In this document: positions 1 through 11,227 of the stretch, in pieces | Layout of the letters: each line of letters starts with the position of its first letter | How positions within the stretch are numbered: position 1 is the stretch's first letter | NCBI GenBank assembly: GCA_012295275.1 | Contig: CM022675.1 | Location: forward strand, 580,360 to 600,359 | From: Chrysomallon squamiferum | Lineage: Eukaryota > Mollusca > Gastropoda > Neomphalida > Peltospiridae | DNA: 20,000 nt | Reading direction: 5' to 3' | Translations under genes and position numbers: made by a program | Notes under the pieces: model-generated | The model's input: only the letters and a program-made list of their open reading frames with translations | Told to the model about the DNA's origin: nothing | The model's database searches: none

Positions 1-2
1 AC

Positions 3-758
3 CGCGAGGCTCACGTCTGCCAGATGAAGCACCACTGGCTGTGGAAGATGCACTTCGTCTTCGACAGGATGAACATGTTCAAGTCTTTCCACGGCATGTT
101 CCTCCGCCTCGACGACGACTACTACCTGTCGTACGACGTCATCCACGTCATTCGGAAGCTGAACTCGCTCAAGCGCAGCGTGTGCCGGGACTGCAAGATG
201 TTCGTGCTGGGAGACCACGAAGGGCTGCGCGGAACGAAGTTTCAGGTGTCGTCGGGACTGGCGACGATGTCGACCTACTACGTGGGGCTGGGGCGCGGGA
301 TGGCGATAGGCAGGGAGTTCTGGGAGGCGTTCAGAGCCTGCTCCACGTCCTTCTGCACGTATGACGAGTACAACTGGGACTTCGCCCTGCACCACACCGC
401 GGCAACGTGCATGCTGGACAAGCTGAAGGTGCTGAAGCCGATAGCTGGCCGCGTCTTCCACATCGGCTGGTGCCGCGGCTTCCACAGGCACTCCAACACC
501 TGCAGCATCGACAGTCTGCGCCGCCAGGTGAAGTCGCTGCTGGACGCGCACGAGAAGTACCTGTTCCCGGAGAAGTTCTCGCTGTCGAGCGTCAGTCCGG
601 GGAGGTCGCTGAAGTCGCAGTACGGAGGCTGGGGCGACCCACGTGACCACCAGCTGTGTCTCAGTATGTTCAGCGACGTCGACAACGACAAATTAGTGAA
701 ACACATCCACGACAAGTTCGTTCATAAGAAAAAAGGGAATGCGACGACAGTGGAGTAA
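3..758 (+). CDS. MGAT2: Alpha-1,6-mannosyl-glycoprotein 2-beta-N-acetylglucosaminyltransferase (GnT-II), C-terminal 251 residues
   Basis: Golgi type II membrane glycosyltransferase that adds GlcNAc in beta-1,2 linkage to the alpha-1,6 mannose arm of N-glycans, using UDP-GlcNAc and a divalent metal. The reading frame is open from base 3 and enters from outside the window; the Met at 24 is internal, not the start. Recognisable family landmarks are KHHWLWK (27-47), the acidic metal/nucleotide motif LDDDYYL (108-128; DDD at 111-119), the CRDC pair (183-194), YDEYNWD with the presumed catalytic Asp at 378-380, FHIGWC with the conserved His at 459-461, and GGWGDPRDHQLC (624-659). Paired cysteines typical of the family are kept. 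The vertebrate protein is about 447 residues and ends soon after the GGWGD-RDH-LC block; this one runs about 30 residues further, with a Lys/His-rich tail. No intron is visible, as in the single-exon vertebrate gene. Codon use is much more GC-rich than the surroundings. The N-terminal anchor and stem lie outside the window. Confidence 0.95.
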   Translation, partial: REAHVCQMKHHWLWKMHFVFDRMNMFKSFHGMFLRLDDDYYLSYDVIHVIRKLNSLKRSVCRDCKMFVLGDHEGLRGTKFQVSSGLATMSTYYVGLGRGMAIGREFWEAFRACSTSFCTYDEYNWDFALHHTAATCMLDKLKVLKPIAGRVFHIGWCRGFHRHSNTCSIDSLRRQVKSLLDAHEKYLFPEKFSLSSVSPGRSLKSQYGGWGDPRDHQLCLSMFSDVDNDKLVKHIHDKFVHKKKGNATTVE

Positions 759-840
759 ATTTGGTGCTTCTTTCGGCTGTTGGTGACATTTTCCACTTTG
801 GTTAATTTTAACTAATAATTTATAATTATTATTATTATTA

Positions 841-907
<67 letters not shown>

Positions 908-985
908 CATCATCATAATCATCATCATTATCATTATTATTAGTATCATCATCATCATTATTATTATTGTTGTTGTTGTTATTAC

Positions 986-1033
<48 letters not shown>

Positions 1034-1074
1034 GTAAATATAGATTATAAAGATATTTATATGGAAAACAAAAA

Positions 1075-1078
<4 letters not shown>
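759..1078 (+). repeat. MGAT2 3' flank with (ATT)n/(ATC)n microsatellite
   Basis: About 65 bases of ordinary AT-rich sequence after the stop are followed from about 825 to 1034 by an ATT trinucleotide array interrupted by ATC and TTG triplets. It probably lies in or just after the MGAT2 3' UTR. I saw no AATAAA between 759 and 1300, so the polyadenylation site is not placed. Confidence 0.85.
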
Positions 1079-1217
<139 letters not shown>

Positions 1218-1385
1218 ACCCCAGTATTTTTATAAATTTAATTATATCAGCTAATCATGCAAATCACAAATCAGGTTTATAATGAATCCCATTCACTGTT
1301 TCCATGGCAACCAACTGATATTATATTTCTAAACTGTCGATGAGTACGTGTATGTACATGTGTATTTCTCGGTGTGTGTCTGTGT

Positions 1386-1386
<1 letters not shown>

Positions 1387-1475
<89 letters not shown>

Positions 1476-1562
1476 TCTTGGACAAACTTACATATGTGTA
1501 TATTAGTAGATTTTCTATCACGTATGTTTATCAGTAGCTTGTACATCAGTAGATTATCTTTG

Positions 1563-1596
<34 letters not shown>

Positions 1597-1602
1597 ATAT
1601 AT
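1387..1602 (+). repeat. (GA)n and (AT)n microsatellites
   Basis: A GA run spans 1387-1473 and an AT/ACAT run about 1564-1602, with about 90 bases of plain sequence between them. Confidence 0.9.
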
Positions 1603-2208
1603 GTAATGTACTGATTTACAGGTGTGTGCAATGTCTGTGTATTTCGTTTCTAGTCATGGCAAAACGTGACTCGGTTATTAAGTAGGTAAAAGGATTATTT
1701 TCTAACAATGAATGTAACTTGATGTCTTTCATATTCCTCAACCACACCTCTTTATCAGCACCGACACTGACGTTGACCTCATGCATTTCGAGTACATCAA
1801 AACACACGATAAAAATCAAACTAGTTTATTTTTTTTAACTTTTGTTTCGGAATTCTGGGTTAACTTCAACTAAATATTACGATGTTTTGCTTCTCTCCGA
1901 ACTTTTTACGTGTTAAACGCATTTGTTATGTTAAATATTAATATGTTCAGTGATATCACTGGGGAACTATGCAAGGGGTGCGGGGGGGAGAATAGCCTCT
2001 GTTCTGTCTCTGACGTTGTTATTCAGATGTTAACGTTTATCACGTAAAAAGTCTGCACGTAAACGTGTCGGGTTTATTCGTGGTTGACATGTGGACAGTC
2101 TACTGTAACTTGTCACGTGATTTTTGTGTTAATATTTTGTCACTCGAAAAAATCGGAGGTTCCTTACACTTCCTGTTGTCAAACTGAGTTGTTACTGCAT
2201 AGCTCGCT
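1603..2208. other. AT-rich sequence with no recognised feature
   Basis: Non-repetitive apart from a short poly-T near 1828 and a G-run near 1981-1988. A 67-codon open frame on the minus strand (1616-1819) has no recognisable domain and no convincing splice-site support, so no gene is called. Confidence 0.6.
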
Positions 2209-2516
2209 TTATTTATTTGTTTGTTTTTTGTTTATTTATTTGTTTGTTTATTTATTTATTTGTTTGTTTGTTTATTTATTTTATTTTATTATTTATTTAT
2301 TTTATTATATATATATTTATTTATTTGTTTATTTATTTTATTTTATTTATTTATTTATTTATTTGTTTATTTGTTTGTGTATTTATTTATTTTATTTTAT
2401 TATTTATTTATTTTATTATATATATATATATATATTTATTTATTTTATTTTATTTATTTTTTTATTTTTTTGTTTATTTATTTGTTTATTGATTTATTTA
2501 TTTGTTTGTTTATTAA
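2209..2516 (+). repeat. Degenerate TTTA/TTTG tetranucleotide repeat
   Basis: About 300 bases of TTTA and TTTG tetranucleotides. It contains an internal duplication: a TTATTTTATTTTATTATTT block followed by a TATATA run occurs near 2276-2320 and again near 2387-2430. The long Tyr/Leu/Phe/Ile frames across it are translations of the repeat. Confidence 0.9.
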
Positions 2517-3846
<1,330 letters not shown>

Positions 3847-3898
<52 letters not shown>

Positions 3899-3967
3899 TT
3901 TTATCCTACTTTTATATACATTCGTATTCTTAACTTTATATTATTTCTCTCTGTCTCACTGTCTCTC

Positions 3968-4033
<66 letters not shown>

Positions 4034-4068
4034 CACACACACACACACACACACACTCACACACACAT
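3847..4068 (+). repeat. Compound (GT)n, (CT)n and (CA)n microsatellite
   Basis: GT run at 3847-3892, CT-rich run at about 3951-4033 with scattered GTCT and TTCT interruptions, then a CA run at about 4035-4067. Confidence 0.92.
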
Positions 4069-4238
4069 AATTTAATCCTGACCAATTTTTAAAAAAAACG
4101 TTAGTATTAAACGTTTCAGATTAAACGTTAGAGATAGAAATACAGTCCAGAGAGATTACAAGGTTTTATACTAGAAACATAACAAAACATCAGCGACAAT
4201 AATGCTTCTGAAACATAATGATCCTGTATTCAAGCAAA

Positions 4239-4978
<740 letters not shown>

Positions 4979-5309
4979 GGCTGTTTATTTATTTATTTAT
5001 TTATTAATTTATTTATTTATTTATTTATTAATGTCAGTGTTTTATTCTTTCATTCTTTTTTTTTTTTTTGTTTGTTTTTTAGCTGTTTTTTTATTTATTT
5101 ATTTATTTATTTATTAGTTTGATTGTTACATTCTTTCTTTCTTCCTTCGTTCGTTTGTTTATTCATTCATTGCGTTGTTTCTTTGTTTCTTTGTTTGTTT
5201 ATTTATTTATTTATTCGTGCTTTCGTTCATTCATCCAGTCATTCGTTTCTTTGCTTCTATGTTTGTTTGTTTGTTTCTTTGCTTATTTATTTATTTATTT
5301 ATTTTTATT
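4979..5309 (+). repeat. Degenerate TTTA/TTTG/TTTC/TTCA tetranucleotide repeat
   Basis: Mixed tetranucleotides sharing a TT core. The Leu/Phe/Ile/Tyr-rich frames over it are repeat translations. It lies just downstream of the proposed end of the minus-strand gene and may overlap its 3' UTR. Confidence 0.85.
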
Positions 5310-5315
5310 TTTATT
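5310..5315 (-). promoter_or_regulatory. Candidate polyadenylation signal AATAAA for the minus-strand gene
   Basis: First AATAAA on the minus strand about 58 bases after the proposed stop codon at 5374-5376. It sits at the edge of an AAAT-rich microsatellite in which AATAAA recurs by chance, so the assignment is weak. Confidence 0.35.
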
Positions 5316-5373
5316 TTCACTATAATCATTTTCAAACATTTAAACTCTGATTATTAAAAGAGAACAACGGCAT

Positions 5374-5417
5374 CTACATCAAAACGACGACACAGAACCA
5401 CAACGTCAAAACAACAG
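5374..5417 (-). CDS. Cys-rich repeat gene, candidate last coding exon (hydrophobic tail and stop)
   Basis: Begins after TACATCAG, with a poly-T tract further upstream. CT completes the codon from exon 16 (GCT, Ala), followed by VVLTLWFCVVVLM and a TAG stop at 5374-5376. A short hydrophobic C-terminus immediately before the stop, preceded by a polar linker with small residues, is the usual layout of a GPI-anchor signal. The alternatives are that the real terminal exon is elsewhere or that this is a chance hydrophobic frame. Confidence 0.45.
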
Positions 5418-5579
5418 CTGATGTACCTTTAAAAAAAAAAATATACAAAAAAATTAAAAATTGTAATAAAATAAACAAATTAAACGAAAGTTAAAAAGCA
5501 AAATACAAAATACAAAACGTGTTAGTCTCAGAATAAAAATGTAAATATAAGTTAATGTGTAGATAGAATAAATATGTGT

Positions 5580-5947
5580 GTGTGTCTATATATATATATA
5601 TGTAGATATTTATAGATAGATAGACAGATAGGTAGGTAGATAGATAGGTAGATAGATAGATAGATAAATAGATAGATAGATAGAGAGATAGATAGATAGA
5701 TAGATAGATATGAAGAGATAGATACAAAAAGGTTTTCAAATATAATAGATATAAGATACAAACATATGAACACACAGACATACATACATAAATACATATA
5801 TACATACATACATACATACATAAAACACACATATATAAACATATACATTCAAACATTCATAAATACACACATATATAAACATATACATTCATACATATAT
5901 ACATACATACATACATACATACATACATACATACATACATTCATACG
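5580..5947 (+). repeat. Compound (GT)n/(TA)n/(GATA)n/(ATAC)n microsatellite
   Basis: Short GTGT and TATA runs, then GATA/GGTA tetranucleotides (about 5614-5722), then ATAC tetranucleotides (about 5780-5945). It fills most of the intron between the two candidate last exons. A 36-bp block containing CACACATATATAAACATATACATTC is present twice (near 5826 and 5868). Confidence 0.9.
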
Positions 5948-5962
5948 TACATATATTCTTAC

Positions 5963-6016
5963 CACGGACAAAAGCTGTTCCTGATCTGTCATTTGTAATT
6001 GCTGCAGCAATTTTAT
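5963..6016 (-). CDS. Cys-rich repeat gene, candidate exon 16 (Cys-free linker)
   Basis: 54 bases: 2 + 17 codons + 1. Acceptor TTATTACAG, donor GTG|GTAAGA. The G from exon 15 plus AT gives Asp, and the frame stays open as KIAAAITNDRSGTAFVR. It has no cysteine and leaves in phase 1 rather than 2, so it is not a B exon. Small residues (N, D, S, G) in the middle would suit a GPI attachment site. Support is splice sites and phase only; the acceptor's tract is a microsatellite. Confidence 0.5.
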
Positions 6017-6167
6017 CTGTAATAATAATAATAAAAATAATAATAATAATAACAACAACAACACAACCCAATGCAGTAGAAACAAGACACTACAGAAAAC
6101 AAAATAACACACGTCAATAAAACACAAAATACAATAACGTAACGTAAATGATTTATTATGTGGAACT

Positions 6168-6903
6168 GCAGAGTGCTACATTTAAATTAACTAGTAATAG
6201 CTAGTTGCTCTACGTTACGTTTAAATTAACTAGTAATAGCTAGTTGCTCTACGTTACGTTTAAATTAACTAGTAATAGCTAGGTGCTCTACATTACGTTT
6301 AAATTAACTAGTAATAGCTAGGTGCTCTAAGTTACGTTTAAATTAACTAGTAATAGCTAGTTGCTCTACGTTACGTTTAAATTAACTAGTAATAGCTAGT
6401 TGCTCTACGTTACGTTTAAATTAACTAGTAATAGCTAGTTGCTCTACGTTACGTTTAAATTAACTAGTAATAGCTAGTTGCTCTACGTTACGTTTAAATT
6501 AACTAGTAGTCATTGCTCTACGTTACGTTTAAATTAACTAGTAATAGCTAGGTGCTCTACGTTACGTTTAAATTAACTAGTAATAGGCAGTTATTCTACG
6601 TTACGTTTAAATTAACTAGTAATAGCTAGCTGATCTAAGTTACGTTTAAATTAACTAGTAATAGCTAGTTATTCTACGTTACGTTTAAATTAACTAGTAA
6701 TAGCTAGTTGCTCTACGTTACGTTTAAATTAACTAGTAATAGCTAGTTGCTCTACGTTACGTTTAAATTAACTAGTAATAGCTAGTTATTCTAAGTTACG
6801 TTTAAATTAACTAGTAATAGTTCGTTATTCTACGTTACGTTTAAATTAACTAGTAATAGCTATTCGCTCTACGTTACGTTTCAATTAACTAATAATAGCT
6901 AGT
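6168..6903 (+). repeat. 39-bp satellite array, 19 copies
   Basis: Head-to-tail array with a 39-base period. TTTAAATTAACTAG cores start at 6181, 6220, 6259 and so on to 6879. One copy (6493) is four bases short. Copies differ at a few positions, for example TTGCTCTA against TTATTCTA. Each unit holds an imperfect palindrome, AACTAGTAATAGCTAGTT, whose six-base ends AACTAG/CTAGTT are perfect inverted repeats, plus ACGTTACGT. The flanks carry CGTAACGTAAATG (about 6138) and, inverted, CGTTACGTAATG (about 6905-6917), possibly remnants of inverted termini. The array lies in the intron between exons 15 and 16. Confidence 0.95.
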
Positions 6904-7112
6904 GACATTACGTAACGAAGCTATTTTTAAGCATCTTTCTCACTAGATCTTGAAATGTGTGAAGAGATATATAAATAACAGACGCAGAGTGAGGCTTTGT
7001 TTCTATTTTAAGACTTGATACGTTTTAACTGCTCTTTTATTAGCCACACTTTATACAAGACCAGTCACTGAGATGACGTAAGAATCGTTTCATGTGAAAA
7101 AAAAAAACATAG

Positions 7113-7116
<4 letters not shown>

Positions 7117-7183
<67 letters not shown>

Positions 7184-7510
7184 TACATACATACATATAC
7201 GTTATTTCTACATTATATACATACATATACATATACACACATAGATAAACACATATATCTATGTATGTATGTTTGTGTATATATGTGTTTATATATATAA
7301 TGTGTGTGTGTTATCTGTGTGTATCTGTGTGTCTGTACATAACAGTGTATGTCTGTGTGTGTTTATGTGTTTCTCTATGTTTGTCTATGTGTTCCGGTAT
7401 GTGTTTCTAGATATATTTGTGGTTGTCTGTACGTATGCCTGTGTTTGTCTGTCTATGTGTGTGTGTGTATCTGTACGTGTGTCTGGGAGTCTCTACGTAT
7501 TTCAGAATGT
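7117..7510 (+). repeat. (AT)n, (AC)n and GT-rich low-complexity region
   Basis: A long AT run (7117-7164), an AC/ACAT stretch (about 7165-7250), then a degenerate GTGT/TCTGT region to about 7505. The Cys/Val-rich frames over it are repeat translations. It ends about 15 bases before the exon 15 donor. Confidence 0.88.
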
Positions 7511-7524
7511 ATAAACAAACTTAC

Positions 7525-7631
7525 CTGGTGTGCATGTCTTCTGTATATTGCTAAGAACCGAGGTCAAAGAAAAGGTCACTTTGCACGTGTGTTTTGTTTT
7601 GTCAACGCAAAGTGTCATGCGACTAACAACT
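7525..7631 (-). CDS. Cys-rich repeat gene, exon 15 (A type, last recognisable repeat)
   Basis: 107 bases: 1 + 35 codons + 1. Acceptor TGTATTTTAG, donor CCAG|GTAAGT (a consensus donor). Cysteines at codons 8, 16 and 33 (CVDKTKHTC, NIQKTC). Lys/Thr-rich and more basic than other A exons. No matching B exon with three cysteines was found after it, so the repeat region appears to end on a half module. Confidence 0.85.
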
Positions 7632-7884
7632 CTAAAATACAGATTACGTTGCTTCGTTTAGTTGTCATAGAAAATAAATATAATATGCATAAAACAAGAC
7701 GAAGAAAAAAAAAGAAATATAAATACACCCTTTGCTGATAAAGAGATACTGAAAAGATAAGATTACGTGACAGAAAGCAATAAGAAGAAGTGAAAGCGAA
7801 AGAAGGAAAGAATAAAGAAATATCATTATAACAAGAAAGAAGGCAAGAAAGAAAGAAAAACAGCAAGAAACAGAGAATTTACAA

Positions 7885-7917
7885 TAATAATAAGAAGAAG
7901 AATAAGTAGTAGTAGTA

Positions 7918-7953
<36 letters not shown>

Positions 7954-8145
7954 GAAATTAGTAGTAGTAGTCGTAGAAGTTAACAAGATCAACAATAACA
8001 ATAACAGTAGAAGTAGTAACAGCAACGGTAGTAATAGTAAATCAACAAGAAAAATGAAAGGAACGACTACAAACAGCATTTATATAATTACTAACCATAG
8101 TAACAAGAAGAAGAAGAAGAAGAAGAAGAAGAAGAAGAAAAGAAA
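7885..8145 (+). repeat. Purine-rich (TAA)n/(TAG)n and (AAG)n microsatellites
   Basis: AATAAT and TAGTAG triplets (about 7885-8040) followed by an AAG run (8105-8141), all in the intron between exons 14 and 15. The sequence just before, 7700-7880, is also purine-rich (AAGAAAG type). Confidence 0.88.
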
Positions 8146-8169
8146 GTGTACAGAGATACTGTTTCTTAC

Positions 8170-8287
8170 TTGCACCAGTAATTTGTATCCAAGTACATCT
8201 CCAAGGAACTGTCGCCTGGTGTTTTCATTGTTGCCAAGCAACGGTTGAGTGGTTCGCAGGACTCAATTTTTGGTGTCTTGCAAAACA
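8170..8287 (-). CDS. Cys-rich repeat gene, exon 14 (B type, with an extra Cys)
   Basis: 118 bases: 2 + 38 codons + 2. Acceptor TTTAATTTCAG, donor GCAA|GTAAGA. Cysteines at codons 2, 10, 16 and 38. The one at codon 2 is additional to the B pattern and would leave an unpaired cysteine in this module, or an alternative pairing. The end AA joins A of the next exon to give Lys. Confidence 0.87.
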
Positions 8288-8299
8288 CTGAAATTAAAA

Positions 8300-8548
8300 T
8301 AATACATATATACACACATACATACATATATACATACATACATACATACATATATGTGTGTGTGTGTGTATATATATATATATGTATGTATGTATGTATA
8401 GATAGATAGATATAGAGAGAGATGAAAATAAAATAATTGTTTATGTTGTTGCTGTTGTTGTTCTTAACATCATCATCATCATCATCATGTGACACTAACT
8501 GGAACTTCCAAAAATAATAATTATTATTATTATTATTATTATTTTTAT
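8300..8548 (+). repeat. (ATAC)n, (GT)n, (GATA)n and (ATT)n microsatellites
   Basis: ATAC tetranucleotides, a GT/TATA run, TATG and GATA tetranucleotides (about 8300-8420), a CATCAT run (8468-8488) and an ATT run (about 8518-8545). They fill the short intron between exons 13 and 14. Confidence 0.9.
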
Positions 8549-8648
8549 TTATTTTCTTTTTTTTTTAATTAAGATTTTAAAACAAAGAAATAAAAACAAT
8601 AAAGTAAAATGTAATATTGAAAGTGAGCAGACTGGATTATACTCTTAC

Positions 8649-8764
8649 CAACACAAATTTGTCTGTACAGCACAGCGACATCCTGCAACGTGTATGACGT
8701 CGTTGGTTTTATCCCACATGACGTCATTTGCTCCGTCAGGCATTTCATCACTTCCGGTATTTTA
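8649..8764 (-). CDS. Cys-rich repeat gene, exon 13 (A type)
   Basis: 116 bases: 1 + 38 codons + 1. Acceptor TTAATTCAG, donor GTTG|GTAAGA. Cysteines at codons 8, 16 and 37 (CLTEQMTSC), with LQDVAVLYRQIC before the third. The intron upstream (2463 bp) is the longest in the window; a complete extra A+B pair could hide there without breaking phase, but I found none. The end G joins TG of the next exon to give Val. Confidence 0.88.
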
Positions 8765-8814
8765 CTGAATTAATAATGAGATATGGTAACGATGAGATAT
8801 TAAATAACTAAAGT

Positions 8815-8815
8815 A

Positions 8816-8851
<36 letters not shown>

Positions 8852-9182
8852 TGACAGACAGATACAGACACACAGACAGAAAGAGAGACACAGACCGACT
8901 ATTAACAGAGAGACAACAGACAGAGATAGATATACCGACAGAGAGACAGACGGATAGACAGACGGACAGACAGACAGAGATAGATATACCGACAGAGAGA
9001 CAGAAAGAGACAGAGATAGACAGAGAGACAGGCAGGCAGACAGACAGACATACGGGCAGACATACATAGAGAGTCAGACAGAGACAGACAGACAGAGTAA
9101 TTACATTTTAAGAATAGGCACACACACAGAGAGACAAAGGGACATAACACACACACACACACACACACACATACACACACAA
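8815..9182 (+). repeat. (GACA)n/(CAGA)n tetranucleotide region ending in (CA)n
   Basis: GACA/GAGA tetranucleotides with an internal duplication: a GATAGATATACCGACAGAGA block occurs near 8925-8944 and again near 8979-8998. The region ends with a CA run at about 9149-9180. Confidence 0.92.
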
Positions 9183-9950
9183 AGAAATGTCATGGGGAAA
9201 CAAATGCATAAAATTCAAATATTAATAGGAAAACAGTACGAAAATGTAGTCATTATTTTCGTAAATTATTATTTATCCAAATTCAATTTTTTTTTTTTTT
9301 TTTTTCTTCTTTTTTTTTTTTGGGGGGGAATGTTATTGGGAGGTTGCATTTAGTCCTGTGTTATTCATCATTTAGAAACGTGGTGAGTTTGGAGGACAAA
9401 TGAATTTATTTAAAATTTACGACTGCTATCTAAACACTACTTGAAAAAACACATCTGTTTCCCTTTGATTCGTTGGCAGACAAAATATTTTATTAGTGAA
9501 GATAATGTCGAAATGAGGCTGCACGCCTTTACTTATTTATCGATATTATTTTTAAAAAAAAACTGTATTTTCTTTTTAATATTTTTAATTTTCTTTTTAA
9601 TATGTTTTTCTTTTTTTTTTTTTTTTTTTTTTTTTTTCTTTTTTCATATTTTTACGGATCTTTTGTTTGATATTCAAGCCAAATTGCATCATTTTTTTGT
9701 TTTATTTCTAGTTTCAAAACCAATTTCGGAATCAATAAATGACACATGGCACATCTTTTCCCATGTATCATTCTTTTTTCATTCGTTTTGTTGTCGTTAT
9801 TTATACTTGTTTTTCTTCTGTAGTGACATGTTTCAGTTGAAGAAGTGGATGTCCCTGAGCAAACATTAAACTTTGTTACGATTAATTATCCCAACCACGG
9901 AGTTTTGTCTCGAACAAAGTAATTTGTTTACAGCAGCTGTTAAAATACGT
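9183..9950. other. Intronic sequence with poly-T runs, no recognised gene
   Basis: Part of the 2463-bp intron between exons 12 and 13. Poly-T runs at about 9287-9320 and 9609-9637. I searched both strands for an extra A+B exon pair (C-x7-C with flanking AG and GT) and found none. Confidence 0.55.
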
Positions 9951-10277
9951 ACACACACACATACATTCATACGTACGTACGTACATACATACATACATAC
10001 ATACACACACACACATATATACATACATACATACATACATACATACATACACACACACATACACACATATACAGACATACATACATACATGCATGCACAT
10101 ACATACATACATACGTAGATACATACATTCATACATACATACATACATACATACATTCATACATACATACATACATACGTACGTACGTACGTACATACAC
10201 ACACACATACATACATACATACATACATACATACATACATACATACATACATACATCTACATACATACATACTTGTA

Positions 10278-10323
<46 letters not shown>

Positions 10324-10336
10324 TACATACATACAT

Positions 10337-10376
<40 letters not shown>

Positions 10377-10383
10377 ACATACG
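9951..10383 (+). repeat. 430-bp (ACAT)n/(AC)n compound microsatellite
   Basis: ACAT tetranucleotides interrupted by CA runs (notably 10282-10318 and 10354-10374) and by ACGTACGT blocks (9970-9983, 10178-10193). It ends directly at a SINE fragment. Confidence 0.93.
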
Positions 10384-10520
10384 GGGATGGTGAGGTCATG
10401 ACTGAACTTGTGTGGTCCGCGACAGTTGACAGGGTTCCCGTACATTGTCTGTGTGCAGAGTCTATTCAGACGTACATGTGACAGAGAATATTCAAAAAAT
10501 CCTAAAACTACATACTCGCC
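10384..10520 (+). mobile_element. 5'-truncated SINE copy (body and tail)
   Basis: Closely matches the body of the element at 10634-10850: both have GGTCATGA/CGTCATGA, GTTCCCG, TTGTCT--GTGCAGAGTCTA, TCAGACGTAC, GACAGAGAATAT, and end AAACTACATAC. The tRNA-like head is missing; instead the copy starts at the end of an ACAT microsatellite. Confidence 0.75.
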
Positions 10521-10633
10521 AGTGTCAGGTTTCCCACAAAAAAACATTAGATGCACGCAAGAATGACGAAATATAGAAAACGGCGTGCTTCGTGGGAAGC
10601 GATGATTACCCTCGGTTATTCAGCAACTTTTTT

Positions 10634-10850
10634 TTCGGTTGTCTCGGTGGCCAAACGGTAACATCGTCCGCTTTCGGAATGCAGAGAATTTGTGCCAAAC
10701 GTTCGAGTCTCGTCAGAGGCATCTGACGGGTTTGTGACGTCATGATTGGACTTTGTCCTCCTGCGCCAGTGCGTTCCCGAATATTGTCTACGTGCAGAGT
10801 CTAATCAGACGTACGTACGACAGAGAATATCCAAATCTTAAACTACATAC
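10634..10850 (+). mobile_element. tRNA-derived SINE, near full length
   Basis: The head has RNA polymerase III internal promoter elements: an A box TGGCCAAACGG at 10648-10658 and a B box GTTCGAGTC at 10701-10709, at a spacing usual for tRNA-derived SINEs. A body shared with two other pieces in this window follows, and the element ends in ACTACATACATAC, running into an ACAT/ACAA microsatellite. It is non-coding. Family name unknown to me. Confidence 0.8.
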
Positions 10851-10970
10851 ATACAAACAAACAAACATATATACACACACAATCATATATACATGCATAC
10901 CAACATATACATACACACACACACATAAAAAACACATACACACATACACATATATACAAACATACATATT
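10851..10970 (+). repeat. (ACAA)n/(ACAC)n/(ATAC)n microsatellite at a SINE tail
   Basis: Begins at the 3' tail of the SINE copy and continues as CAAA, ATAC and CACA units. Confidence 0.85.
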
Positions 10971-11105
10971 ATCCTCTCCTGGATGTCACCGATGATTTTT
11001 TAATCTTATTCTGTTAATGTAGATCGAGTACAGACAAACACACAGACTGGAAAAAATAGTCGATGTATTTGTTTGTGTATAGATGGCTGTGTTTTTGTTG
11101 TGTGT

Positions 11106-11187
11106 GTGTACGTACAGACAACGTATGTGTACGTACAGACAACGTATGTGTACGTACAGACAACGTGTGTGTACGTACAGACATAGT
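11106..11187 (+). repeat. 21-bp minisatellite, 4 copies
   Basis: GTGTACGTACAGACAACGTAT-type units start at 11106, 11127, 11148 and 11169. The period is a multiple of three, so the frame across it repeats seven residues; I take this as chance. It lies about 40 bases past the exon 12 donor in the intron. Confidence 0.93.
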
Positions 11188-11227
11188 GCGTGTACGACGG
11201 TCTGTTCAAAGTTATTTAAATGCTCAC

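Noticed and set aside
278-715. Minus-strand 145-codon open frame opposite MGAT2
   Set aside because: Shadow of the strongly supported plus-strand MGAT2 frame; no recognisable domain.
1616-1819. 67-codon minus-strand open frame of normal composition
   Set aside because: No domain, no cysteine-module pattern and no convincing splice sites; it lies downstream of the proposed end of the minus-strand gene.
6168-6903. CRISPR-like array
   Set aside because: Units are directly adjacent with no spacers, and the genome is eukaryotic; this is a tandem satellite.
7030-7066. Alternative terminal exon starting after TCATCTCAG, with a stop within a few codons and AATAAAA just after
   Set aside because: It splices in phase from exon 15 and has a nearby poly-A signal, so it stays possible. 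It would leave a tail of only about five residues, and the two-exon hydrophobic ending at 5374-6016 explains more.
9410-9540. Possible A-type exon in the large intron between exons 12 and 13
   Set aside because: No C-x7-C at codons 8 and 16 after any AG, and adding a single A exon would break the alternation.
10638-10717. Functional tRNA gene
   Set aside because: A and B boxes are present, but I could not pair an acceptor stem. The head continues into a body shared with other copies, so it is a SINE.
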